Notes: generated by a model from the sequence alone, not told the origin. Positions 1 to 6,290 are shown, numbered from the stretch's first letter. The stretch is DNA of 10,176 nucleotides from Thermoplasmata archaeon (GCA_021823085.1 JAKAPG010000044.1:1-10176); one strand, 5' to 3'. Translations and numbers: made by a program.

Positions 1-1
1 C

Positions 2-1351
2 AGGCGGATCCCCGGGCACGGGGTCGTCACGGGATGGGGCGAGGTCGACGGCCGGCCGGTCTGCGCGTTCGCCCAGGACGCGACGGTCTTCGGCGGCGCG
101 CTCGGCGAGGCGCACGCGGCCAAGATCGTCCAGCTGATGGACCTCGCTCGCCGCGCGGGCGTTCCCGTCGTCGGTCTCAACGACTCCGGCGGCGCGAGGA
201 TCCAGGAGGGCGTCGTGAGCCTCGGCGGCTATGGGGACGTGTTCCTGCGCAACGTCACCCTCTCCGGGGTGGTCCCTCAGATCTCGGCGATCCTCGGTCC
301 GTGCGCGGGAGGCGCGGTCTACTCGCCGGCGCTCACCGACTTCGTCGTGATGGCCCGAGGCACTTCGCAGATGTTCATCACGGGTCCCGATGTGGTGAAG
401 GAGGTCACGGGTGAGGAGGTCACTACGGAGGACCTCGGCGGTGCCGAGGCGCACGCCCGCCTCAGCGGGGTCTCCCACCTCACCGCGGCGAACGACCGCG
501 ACGCGCTCGAGCTCGTCCGCCGCCTGCTCGGATACCTGCCGCTCAACAACCTCGAAGATCCCCCGCGCGCGGAAGGGGTCGAGCCCGCGGCGAGCGCGAT
601 CGCGGAGCTCTCCCGGGTCGTTCCGGAGGATCCGAACGCCCCGTACGACGTGCGCGAGGTGATCGACCGCGTGGTCGACCCGGGCTCGTTCCTCGAGATC
701 CAGCCCGAGTGGGCGATGAACATCGTCGTCGGGCTCGCTCGGCTCGACGGCCGGTCGATCGGGGTGATCGCGAACAATCCGTCGCAGCTCGCCGGAACGC
801 TCGACATCGACGCGTCGATCAAGGCGGCGCGGTTCGTTCGCACCTGCGACTCGTTCAACGTCCCGCTCCTCACCTTCGTCGACGTGCCGGGATTCCTCCC
901 GGGCACGGCCCAGGAGCACGGCGGGATCATCCGGCACGGGGCCAAGCTGCTCTACGCCTACGCCGAGGCGACGGTGCCGATGATGACCGTCATCCTGCGC
1001 AAGGCCTACGGGGGTGCCTACGACGTCATGTGCTCCAAGCACCTGGGAGGTGACCTCAACTTCGCCTGGCCGACCGCCGAGATCGCGGTCATGGGCGCGG
1101 AGGGGGCCGTGAAGATCCTGTTCCGCCACGGGGGCAGCGGCGACGGGGGAGCGCCCGAGGACGAGCGCGCGCAGAGGATCCGCGACTACCGTCGCGAGTT
1201 CATGAACCCGTTCCTGGCCGCGGAGCGCGGGTACATCGACGACGTCATCGATCCCGCGCAAACCCGAACCCGCCTCGTGGCCGGCCTGCGCATGCTCGCC
1301 TCCAAGCGCGAAGACCGCCCTCCGAAGAAGCACGGGAACGGCCCGCTCTAG
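2..1351 (+). CDS. acyl-CoA carboxyltransferase beta-type subunit (PccB/MmdA/12S family), 5' end missing
   Basis: This is the carboxyltransferase subunit of a biotin-dependent enzyme, which moves CO2 between carboxybiotin and an acyl-CoA (propionyl-CoA to methylmalonyl-CoA or the reverse). The frame is open from base 2, so the true start lies upstream. The 449 residues present compare with about 510-520 for the family, so roughly 65 N-terminal residues are outside. Visible marks are IPGHGVVTGWGEVDGRPV at the left edge, LNDSGGARIQEGVVSLGGY, the acyl-CoA-side oxyanion-hole stretch GPCAGGAVYSPALTDF, the biotin-side stretch FLPGTAQEHGGIIRHGAKLL, and the classical ending KREDRPPKKHGNGPL. The Asp in AYGGAYDVM (codon 1022-1024) is at a position reported to favour propionyl-CoA over acetyl-CoA in actinobacterial enzymes, so propionyl/methylmalonyl-CoA is the inferred substrate. 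The next gene follows after 19 nt, suggesting one operon. The partner (carboxylase, decarboxylase or transcarboxylase) cannot be fixed from this gene alone. Confidence 0.95.
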   Translation, partial: RRIPGHGVVTGWGEVDGRPVCAFAQDATVFGGALGEAHAAKIVQLMDLARRAGVPVVGLNDSGGARIQEGVVSLGGYGDVFLRNVTLSGVVPQISAILGPCAGGAVYSPALTDFVVMARGTSQMFITGPDVVKEVTGEEVTTEDLGGAEAHARLSGVSHLTAANDRDALELVRRLLGYLPLNNLEDPPRAEGVEPAASAIAELSRVVPEDPNAPYDVREVIDRVVDPGSFLEIQPEWAMNIVVGLARLDGRSIGVIANNPSQLAGTLDIDASIKAARFVRTCDSFNVPLLTFVDVPGFLPGTAQEHGGIIRHGAKLLYAYAEATVPMMTVILRKAYGGAYDVMCSKHLGGDLNFAWPTAEIAVMGAEGAVKILFRHGGSGDGGAPEDERAQRIRDYRREFMNPFLAAERGYIDDVIDPAQTRTRLVAGLRMLASKREDRPPKKHGNGPL

Positions 1352-1357
1352 GCGCAC

Positions 1358-1366
1358 GGGAGGGAG
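1358..1366 (+). promoter_or_regulatory. Shine-Dalgarno site fixing the TTG start of the 5S-type gene
   Basis: The purine run gggagggag lies 4 nt before the TTG at 1371, in the 19-nt gap after the carboxyltransferase stop. It supports TTG as the real start. The next in-frame ATG (1431) would remove the conserved TETVLRDGHQS motif. Confidence 0.75.
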
Positions 1367-1370
1367 AGCG

Positions 1371-2903
1371 TTGGTCCAGATCACCGAGACGGTCCTGCGG
1401 GACGGCCACCAATCCCTCATCGCCACGCGGATGCGCACGCGCGACATGCTCCCGGCCGCCGAGGGGCTCGACGCGATCGGCTATCGCTCGCTCGAGGTAT
1501 GGGGCGGGGCGACGTTCGACGTCTGCCTCCGCTTCCTGCGCGAGGACCCGTGGGAGCGGCTCGCCCAGCTCAAACGGGCGATCCCGAACACGCCGCTGCA
1601 GATGCTGCTCCGGGGGCAGAACCTCGTCGGATACCGCCACTACTCCGACGACCTGGTTCGGAAGTTCGTCGAGCACTCCGCGCGCACCGGGATCGCGATC
1701 TTCCGCGTCTTCGACGCGCTGAACGATCCGGAGAACATGCGAATCGCGCTGGACGCGGTCCGTCACGCCGGTGCCCGTGCCCAAGGAACGATCTGCTATA
1801 CCCAGTCCCCGGTCCACACGCTCGATTCGTTCGTGGCCCTCGGGCGTCGTTTGGCCGAGATGGGAGCGGAGGAACTGTGCATCAAGGACATGGCCGGCTT
1901 CATGCCACCCACGGACAGCGGGACGCTCACGCGCGCGCTCCTCAAGGAGGTCGGTCTCCCGGTGGTGGTCCACACCCACTCGTCGAGCGGGATGGCGACG
2001 CTCGCGTGCCTCGCGGCCGCCGAAGCGGGCGCGAGCGCGGTCGACGGCGCGCTGAGCCCGTTCTCGGGCGGGGCCTCGCAACCGCCGACCGAGACGCTTG
2101 TCGCGGCGATGAAAGGCACTCCGTACGACACCCACCTCGATCTTGCCGCCCTCGGGCGGCTCGCGGAGTACTTCCGTGGCGTCCTCGACCATTATCGCCC
2201 TCTGCTCCAGCTGCGCGCGCTCCAGACCGACGCCGAGATCATCCTCCACCAGGTCCCGGGCGGAATGCTATCGAACCTCCTCGGCCAGCTTGAAGAGCAA
2301 GGTGCGTTGGGCCGCCTCGGCGAGGTGCTCGCGGAGATCCCGCGGGTCCGCCGGGACCTCGGCTACCCTCCGCTCGTGACGCCCACGAGCCAGATCGTCG
2401 GGATCCAGGCGGTGATGAACGTCCTCGCAGGAGAGCGGTACAAGACGATCACGCGCGAGGTGAGCGACTACCTGCGCGGCCTCTACGGTACGGCGCCCGG
2501 ACCCATGGATCCCGCGCTCGTCGCGCGGGTGACCGCCCATGAGCCCGCGATCCGAGGTCGGCCCGCGGACCACATCCCCCCCGAGTTCGAGCGGATGGCC
2601 AGCGAGGTCCGCGCGATCCAGTCGAACGCGAGCGAGCGCGACGCACTCTCGTATGCGATCTTCCCCTCGGTCTATCGGTCGTACCGAGCCGCTATCGATC
2701 AGGGCCTGACGAGCGAGGTTCTCACGGCGGCCGCGCTCGGGGTCGTGGCCGCGCTGCGCGCTCCGGCCGCGCCGCCGACACCCCCGGCGGTCGGCGGGCA
2801 CGGGGCCGCGGCCACGATGAGCGCCTGGACGCAGGAGGGCCGTGCCCGCGTGCTCGGGCAACGGAGGTGGATCGATGCGGCTCAGCATCGTTCGCGCCGG
2901 TAG
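1371..2903 (+). CDS. pyruvate/oxaloacetate carboxyltransferase subunit (PycB/OadA/transcarboxylase 5S family)
   Basis: This is a 510-aa metal-dependent carboxyltransferase that moves a carboxyl group between biotin and pyruvate/oxaloacetate. A TIM barrel fills about residues 1-300. It has TETVLRDGHQS (4-14, catalytic/metal Asp11), the Lys172 of LCIKDMAGF that is carboxylated and ligates metal in this family, and metal ligands His201 and His203 in VHTHSSSGMA. The conserved C-terminal helical region, including LHQVPGGMLSNL (292-303), reaches about residue 460. There is no fused biotinyl domain; the carrier is the next gene. A Pro/Ala-rich tail (465-485) leads to WTQEGRARVLGQRRW, possibly a docking element (inference). 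The TTG start has a strong ribosome site. The end overlaps the biotin-carrier gene by 29 nt, implying coupled translation. The protein could serve as pyruvate carboxylase subunit B, oxaloacetate decarboxylase alpha or transcarboxylase 5S; sequence alone does not separate these. Confidence 0.94.
   Translation: MVQITETVLRDGHQSLIATRMRTRDMLPAAEGLDAIGYRSLEVWGGATFDVCLRFLREDPWERLAQLKRAIPNTPLQMLLRGQNLVGYRHYSDDLVRKFVEHSARTGIAIFRVFDALNDPENMRIALDAVRHAGARAQGTICYTQSPVHTLDSFVALGRRLAEMGAEELCIKDMAGFMPPTDSGTLTRALLKEVGLPVVVHTHSSSGMATLACLAAAEAGASAVDGALSPFSGGASQPPTETLVAAMKGTPYDTHLDLAALGRLAEYFRGVLDHYRPLLQLRALQTDAEIILHQVPGGMLSNLLGQLEEQGALGRLGEVLAEIPRVRRDLGYPPLVTPTSQIVGIQAVMNVLAGERYKTITREVSDYLRGLYGTAPGPMDPALVARVTAHEPAIRGRPADHIPPEFERMASEVRAIQSNASERDALSYAIFPSVYRSYRAAIDQGLTSEVLTAAALGVVAALRAPAAPPTPPAVGGHGAAATMSAWTQEGRARVLGQRRWIDAAQHRSRR
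2863..2870 (+). promoter_or_regulatory. Shine-Dalgarno site fixing the biotin-carrier start
   Basis: ggaggtgg stands 4 nt before ATG 2875, inside the end of the preceding gene. It favours this ATG over the upstream in-frame GTG at 2842, which has no comparable site. Confidence 0.75.
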
Positions 2904-3429
2904 GACCGACACGGTCGAGGTCGACATGGCCGCCCGGACCGTCCGCGTCGGGGAAAAGACCTATCCGTTCGAAATCGTGGACGCCGGCCCTCAGAAGGTC
3001 GTGCTCGAGATCGCGGGGGAGCCGGTCGTCGTCGACGCATGGCCCCAAGGTTTCGCCGCTCCTCCCGGGCCGGTCGACGTGAACGGGGAGCGATGGCCGA
3101 TCGATGAGATCCGTCGGGAAGGCGGTCCCGCCCCCACGCCTCGCGCGCCGCCGCTCGCACGATCCGTAGCTCCCGCACCGGCAAGCGCGGAGGTGGGGCC
3201 GGGGACCGCCATCGTCCCCCCGATGCCGGGCAGGGTCATCGAGGTCCGGGCGAAGGACGGCGAGCAGGTCCGCGCGGGGCAGGTACTGGTCGTTGTCGAG
3301 GCGATGAAGATGCGCAACGAGGTCGCAAGCCCGATCGACGGGCGTGTCGCCCAGGTCTCGGTTCGGCCCGGTGCGAACGTTCGTGCGAAGGAGACGATGC
3401 TCCGGGTCGTCGCCGAGCCTCCGCCTTAG
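2875..3429 (+). CDS. biotin carboxyl carrier protein (biotinyl-domain subunit)
   Basis: This 184-aa carrier swings carboxybiotin between active sites. Residues about 1-80 form a beta-strand-rich N-terminal part, larger than in minimal 1.3S carriers and reminiscent of the region before the biotinyl domain in propionyl-CoA carboxylase alpha subunits (inference). A Pro/Ala linker spans about 84-108. The biotinyl/lipoyl domain spans about 110-180, with PMPG at 116-119 and the biotin-acceptor motif EAMKM, where Lys145 (codon 3307-3309) is the attachment site. The gene overlaps the upstream carboxyltransferase by 29 nt and is last in the operon; its stop is 5 nt from the convergent stop of the zinc-ribbon gene. 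A biotin protein ligase and a biotin carboxylase would be needed for a carboxylase role and are not in the window. Confidence 0.93.
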   Translation: MRLSIVRAGRTDTVEVDMAARTVRVGEKTYPFEIVDAGPQKVVLEIAGEPVVVDAWPQGFAAPPGPVDVNGERWPIDEIRREGGPAPTPRAPPLARSVAPAPASAEVGPGTAIVPPMPGRVIEVRAKDGEQVRAGQVLVVVEAMKMRNEVASPIDGRVAQVSVRPGANVRAKETMLRVVAEPPP

Positions 3430-3434
3430 GAGAA

Positions 3435-3851
3435 CTATACCTCGTGAACCGGGTGGCCACACGCCGGGCAGAACCCCGAGTTCGTCGCCAGGTGGGCCCC
3501 GCAGTAGATGCAGAATCCGATCGGTTGGGGCGCCGCGGACCCGGGGGAACTCAGAGGGGGAGATGCCGAGCGGCCGCCGGCGGAGCCGGAGGGGAGCGGG
3601 GCCCCGGTCGATAGCGTCGGGGCGGCCGCGGTCGGCGGGGCGACCGACCGGGGGGCCCCGGTCGCCGGTCGGCCGATCTGCCGGCGTGAGATCGGCAGAT
3701 AGAACAGGACGAGGCTCGCGAACATCCAGGCGATCAGGATGTAGAGAAAGATCGTCGCGAACAGCGGCGCGAAGAAATACACGACGATCGCGATGCCGAG
3801 CAACGCGAAGTTGATCAGCGTGAGCAGCCGACCGAAGTACATCCTCGCCAC
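3435..3851 (-). CDS. small two-helix membrane protein with C-terminal zinc ribbon (function unknown)
   Basis: The function is not recognised. The 138-residue product has two hydrophobic segments (about 10-33 and 34-53, probable transmembrane hairpin). A low-complexity Pro/Ala/Ser/Gly linker follows (about 60-110). The end is a zinc ribbon: C114-x2-C117 in FCIYCGAH and C128-x2-C131 in FCPACGHP. Small archaeal membrane proteins with such a ribbon are common and mostly uncharacterised. The start is taken as GTG at 3851; ATG at 3842 is the alternative and would drop only three residues. A TATA-like element (3876-3884) lies about 29 nt before the GTG. The gene is divergent from rtcB with 97 nt between starts and converges on the biotin carrier with 5 nt between stops. 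Coding reality is supported by the paired cysteines and the clear hydrophobic block; no role can be named. Confidence 0.82.
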   Translation of the reverse strand: MARMYFGRLLTLINFALLGIAIVVYFFAPLFATIFLYILIAWMFASLVLFYLPISRRQIGRPATGAPRSVAPPTAAAPTLSTGAPLPSGSAGGRSASPPLSSPGSAAPQPIGFCIYCGAHLATNSGFCPACGHPVHEV

Positions 3852-3875
3852 CGCGCCCCCGTACGAGCGCAGCAG

Positions 3876-3884
3876 GAATACTTC
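3876..3884 (-). promoter_or_regulatory. putative TATA box for the zinc-ribbon membrane gene
   Basis: Read on the minus strand this is gaagtattc, an A/T-rich island in G+C-rich sequence centred about 29 nt from GTG 3851. That spacing would give a leader of only a few nucleotides. It is a weak match to an archaeal box A. Confidence 0.4.
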
Positions 3885-3918
3885 AGGGTTGGCTCAACGG
3901 CGGGCGTGGCCCTCGCAC

Positions 3919-3926
3919 CTTATTAG
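3919..3926 (+). promoter_or_regulatory. putative TATA box for rtcB, implying a leaderless mRNA
   Basis: The cttattag element is centred about 27 nt before ATG 3949. Archaeal transcription usually starts about 25-27 nt after the box A centre, so the transcript would begin at or next to the start codon. No ribosome site is visible between box and ATG, consistent with leaderless translation. Confidence 0.55.
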
Positions 3927-3948
3927 GGCCGGTCAATCCGCGCGAGCC

Positions 3949-5400
3949 ATGGCCGCCGCGCTCCCCCTCGTTCCTCGCGACGAGTTCACCTACGACATCG
4001 AGGTGGACGTCGCCCGCGGGATGCGCGTCCCCGCCCGCCTGTTCTCGAGTCCCTCATTGCTGGGGGAGGTCGCCCACGATCCCGCCCTCGGCCAGCTCGC
4101 CCACGTCGCGACGCTGCCGGGAATCGTCGACCGGGCCCTGGCCATGCCGGACATCCACTTCGGCTACGGGTTCCCCGTGGGCGGCGTCGCGGCGTTCGAC
4201 CTCTCCGAGGGGATCGTCAGCCCGGGCGGGATCGGGTACGACATCAACTGCGGTGTTCGGTTGCTGCGCACCGGGCTTACGGAGGCCCACGTGCGGCCGA
4301 AGCTCGCCGAGCTCGTGGAGCAGCTCTATCGCGCCGTTCCCTCCGGCGTGGGCTCGAGGGTCGGCCCGGCCCTCGGGACGTCCGACATGGACGAAGTCCT
4401 TGCGAAGGGCGCCCGATGGCTCGTGGAGCGGGGCAGCGGGACTCCCGAGGACCTCGTCGTTCAGGAAGAGAACGGGTGCATGTCCGGCGCGGACCCCCAT
4501 CGGATCAGCCCGGAGGCGCGCAAGCGGGGATCTCGGCAGCTCGGGACTCTCGGTAGCGGCAACCACTTTCTGGAGGTTCAGAAGGTCGAGCACATCTTCG
4601 ACCCGGCTCGCGCCGAGGCGTTCGGACTCACGGAGGGCCAGGTCGTTGTCATGCTCCACACCGGCTCGCGCGGGTTGGGCCATCAGGTCGCGACCGACCA
4701 CATCCAGAAAATGGATCACGAGCTTCGTCAGCAAGGCATCACCCTCGTCGACCGGCAGCTCTGCTGCGCTCCGATCCCTTCGGAGGGAGCGCAGGAGTAT
4801 CTCGCGGCGATGGCCGCGGCGGCCAACTTTGCCTGGGCCAACCGCCAGGCAATCACCACCGGGGTCCGCCGTGCGTTCGAGGGAACCTTCGGCCGGCCGG
4901 CCGCCGAGCTCGCGATCGAGGTCGTCTACGACATCGCGCACAACATGGCCAAATTCGAGGAGCACGCGACCGAGGCGGGGAAGCGGCGGGTTCTCGTTCA
5001 CCGAAAGGGGGCGACCCGCTCGTTCCCGGCCGGGCGCGAAGAGGTCCCGGAGGCGTACCGGTCGAGCGGCCAGCCCGTGCTGATCCCGGGGGACATGGGC
5101 ACGGCGAGCTACGTGCTCGTGGGCCTTCCGACGTCGATGACCCGTTCCTTCGGCTCCTCGTGCCACGGGGCCGGACGCCGATTGAGCCGGAGCGCTGCGG
5201 CCCGGACGTTCCGCTTCGACGACGTCACCCGCACCCTGCGCGAGCGAGGGATCATGGTCCGCTCCTCGTCCCGGGAAGGAGTCACCGAGGAAGCTCCGGG
5301 CGCCTACAAGGACATCGAGGAAGTCGTCCGCGTCGCCGAAGGAGCGGGACTGACCCGACGGGTCGCTCGCCTCGCGCCGATGGGCGTCGTCAAGGGCTGA
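3949..5400 (+). CDS. rtcB: RNA-splicing ligase RtcB
   Basis: This 483-aa ligase is Mn2+- and GTP-dependent and joins RNA 2',3'-cyclic phosphate (or 3'-phosphate) ends to 5'-OH ends. In archaea it seals tRNA exons after intron removal. All active-site residues known from the Pyrococcus horikoshii enzyme are present by motif: Asp98 and Cys101 in YDINCGVRL, His206 in GSGNHFLEV, His237 in MLHTGSRGLGHQ, His331 in YDIAHNMAKFEEH, and the guanylylated His406 in SCHGAGR. The length is normal, there is no intein, and it ends with the typical APMGVVKG. The frame stays open upstream to 3793, but the added residues do not resemble the family and run through the promoter region, so ATG 3949 is chosen. Archaease, the usual RtcB activating partner, is not adjacent; a 121-aa unknown protein follows 109 nt downstream on the same strand. 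Confidence 0.97.
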   Translation: MAAALPLVPRDEFTYDIEVDVARGMRVPARLFSSPSLLGEVAHDPALGQLAHVATLPGIVDRALAMPDIHFGYGFPVGGVAAFDLSEGIVSPGGIGYDINCGVRLLRTGLTEAHVRPKLAELVEQLYRAVPSGVGSRVGPALGTSDMDEVLAKGARWLVERGSGTPEDLVVQEENGCMSGADPHRISPEARKRGSRQLGTLGSGNHFLEVQKVEHIFDPARAEAFGLTEGQVVVMLHTGSRGLGHQVATDHIQKMDHELRQQGITLVDRQLCCAPIPSEGAQEYLAAMAAAANFAWANRQAITTGVRRAFEGTFGRPAAELAIEVVYDIAHNMAKFEEHATEAGKRRVLVHRKGATRSFPAGREEVPEAYRSSGQPVLIPGDMGTASYVLVGLPTSMTRSFGSSCHGAGRRLSRSAAARTFRFDDVTRTLRERGIMVRSSSREGVTEEAPGAYKDIEEVVRVAEGAGLTRRVARLAPMGVVKG

Positions 5401-5473
5401 TCGCCCGCGTAGCGCGACGGTGGCCCGCTCCGAGAGCGCCCCCTCCCGAGGATCGTGCGCGGTAGGGTAGGAT

Positions 5474-5481
5474 GATTATCT
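5474..5481 (+). promoter_or_regulatory. possible TATA box for the 121-aa gene
   Basis: gattatct is the only A/T-rich island in the 109-nt gap after rtcB and is centred about 33 nt before ATG 5510. It would give a leader of about 6 nt. If real, the downstream gene has its own promoter. The match is weak. Confidence 0.35.
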
Positions 5482-5509
5482 CTCGCGCGTTCGGCAGGCG
5501 GTCCCGACC

Positions 5510-5875
5510 ATGGACGCGCTCAAATCGGCCGACCTTCTCGTGGAGATGCTGCATCACGTCACCGGCGGCTCCGTACAGGCGCGTGTCGGCGGTTCCTCGG
5601 TCCTGACCCTCGATGCCGACGCGCACAACCTGGAGATGGACTTCGACCTGTTCGCTCGCCTGGAGCAGCGAGTGCGCTCGTCCATCTCGCCGATCCATCC
5701 GCTGCGCTGGTGGGAGATCCGGGGTGTTCCGACGACATTGGCGCGGTCCGGATGGCAACTCACGCTCCGCGAGGGCCCCCACGAGATCCTCCGGCTCGGG
5801 CGGGGGGTCAGCGCCCTGACCGGGCACGTCCACGTTCGCGCCGGTGCACTCTGGAAGCTGCGAAGACTGGGCTAG
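5510..5875 (+). CDS. hypothetical protein, 121 aa, downstream of rtcB
   Basis: I do not recognise this family. The frame has ordinary G/C-rich third positions and mixed amino-acid composition, while the opposite-strand reading is Arg/Pro/Gly-rich, so the plus strand is likely coding. The N-terminus (about 1-20) looks like an amphipathic helix with LVEMLHHV. The rest suggests alternating strands, for example SVQARVGGSSVLTLDADAH, HNLEMDFDLFARL and GWQLTLREGPHEILRLGRG, followed by GVSALTGHVHVRAGALWKL and a basic end KLRRLG. There is no signal peptide, transmembrane segment or cysteine pair, so a small soluble alpha/beta or beta protein is expected. It is not archaease: that family's acidic metal-site pattern is not apparent. 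The gene lies 109 nt after rtcB on the same strand and converges with the next small gene, with 3 nt between stops. Confidence 0.72.
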   Translation: MDALKSADLLVEMLHHVTGGSVQARVGGSSVLTLDADAHNLEMDFDLFARLEQRVRSSISPIHPLRWWEIRGVPTTLARSGWQLTLREGPHEILRLGRGVSALTGHVHVRAGALWKLRRLG

Positions 5876-5878
5876 CGG

Positions 5879-6118
5879 TTACGCCGACTGGATTCGAGCG
5901 ATGTTCGCGGTCGCGTGCGCGCTCTTCTCGTCGTCCGTCAGATCCCGCATGTGCACGGCGATCGAGACCGCTCCCGAGACACGGAGGGCGAGCCGGCGGT
6001 CCCCCATGTCCAAGGTGAGCCCCTGAAGCCGGATGTCCACCTGGCTGTGCTTATCCGATAGAGCCTCGATCAGACCCTCCATCAATCCCTTGCCCATCTC
6101 GGTCGTCTCTTCGGGCAT
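5879..6118 (-). CDS. hypothetical small protein, 79 aa
   Basis: I do not recognise this family. ATG 6118 has a GAGG ribosome site 4 nt upstream (6123-6126) and a TATA-like element further up. The product is acidic at the start (MPEETTEMGKGLMEGLIEAL, probable amphipathic helix). It continues with two or three apparent beta strands, HSQVDIRLQGLTLDM and RLALRVSGAVSIAVHMRDL, and ends in a helix-like acidic/basic stretch (LTDDEKSAHATANI). It has no cysteines and no membrane segment. The strand register around IRLQGLTLDM loosely resembles HNLEMDFDLFARL of the convergent 121-aa protein, too weakly to claim homology. Coding is supported by start signals and codon bias. Confidence 0.7.
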   Translation of the reverse strand: MPEETTEMGKGLMEGLIEALSDKHSQVDIRLQGLTLDMGDRRLALRVSGAVSIAVHMRDLTDDEKSAHATANIARIQSA

Positions 6119-6145
6119 CGTTCCTCGCCTTCAGAGGGCACGGAA

Positions 6146-6154
6146 GGATTTAGG
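6146..6154 (-). promoter_or_regulatory. putative TATA box for the 79-aa gene
   Basis: The minus-strand reading is cctaaatcc, centred about 32 nt before ATG 6118. That gives an expected leader of about 6-8 nt, overlapping the GAGG ribosome site. Confidence 0.4.
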
Positions 6155-6223
6155 CACGCCGCTAGGGGAAGTTCGCGCGTAATGAGGTTCGGCCGCGGGG
6201 GGTTTCCCTCCGGAGCCCGCATT

Positions 6224-6260
6224 CGAGCCGCCCCACCGCCACGGCTCGCCCCACCGTGGC
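6224..6260. repeat. overlapping inverted repeats (two mutually exclusive hairpins) with a 10-bp direct repeat
   Basis: CGAGCCG (6224-6230) pairs with CGGCTCG (6242-6248). GCCACGG (6238-6244) pairs with CCGTGGC (6254-6260). Both are perfect 7-bp stems and they share bases 6242-6244, so only one can form at a time. CGCCCCACCG occurs at 6229-6238 and again at 6247-6256. The block ends about 30 nt before the protease TATA box, so operator, RNA element or chance in G+C-rich DNA are all possible. Confidence 0.5.
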
Positions 6261-6290
6261 CCGGACCCAACCCCCGCCGCGGGCCGCAGA

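Noticed and set aside
1245..2249. 334-aa open frame on the minus strand opposite the 5S-type gene
   Set aside because: It is an Arg/Gly-rich shadow; the plus strand shows the conserved TETVLRDGHQS, LCIKDMAGF and VHTHSSSG motifs.
3793..3948. N-terminal extension of RtcB by 52 residues
   Set aside because: It runs antisense through the zinc-ribbon gene and across the likely TATA box, does not resemble RtcB, and the normal family length is reached from ATG 3949.
4054..5166. 370-aa open frame on the minus strand opposite rtcB
   Set aside because: It is a high-G+C shadow with Arg/Gly/Ala-rich composition; rtcB on the plus strand has all its active-site residues.
5510..5875. Archaease, the expected RtcB activator
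   Set aside because: The sequence lacks the recognisable archaease pattern of acidic metal-binding residues and does not match that family's ending.
6185..6290. Possible tRNA or known structured RNA in the intergenic region (TTCGAG and a CTCGAAT-like loop on the other strand)
   Set aside because: The flanking bases do not form a T-arm stem, and no acceptor or anticodon stem could be found in either orientation.
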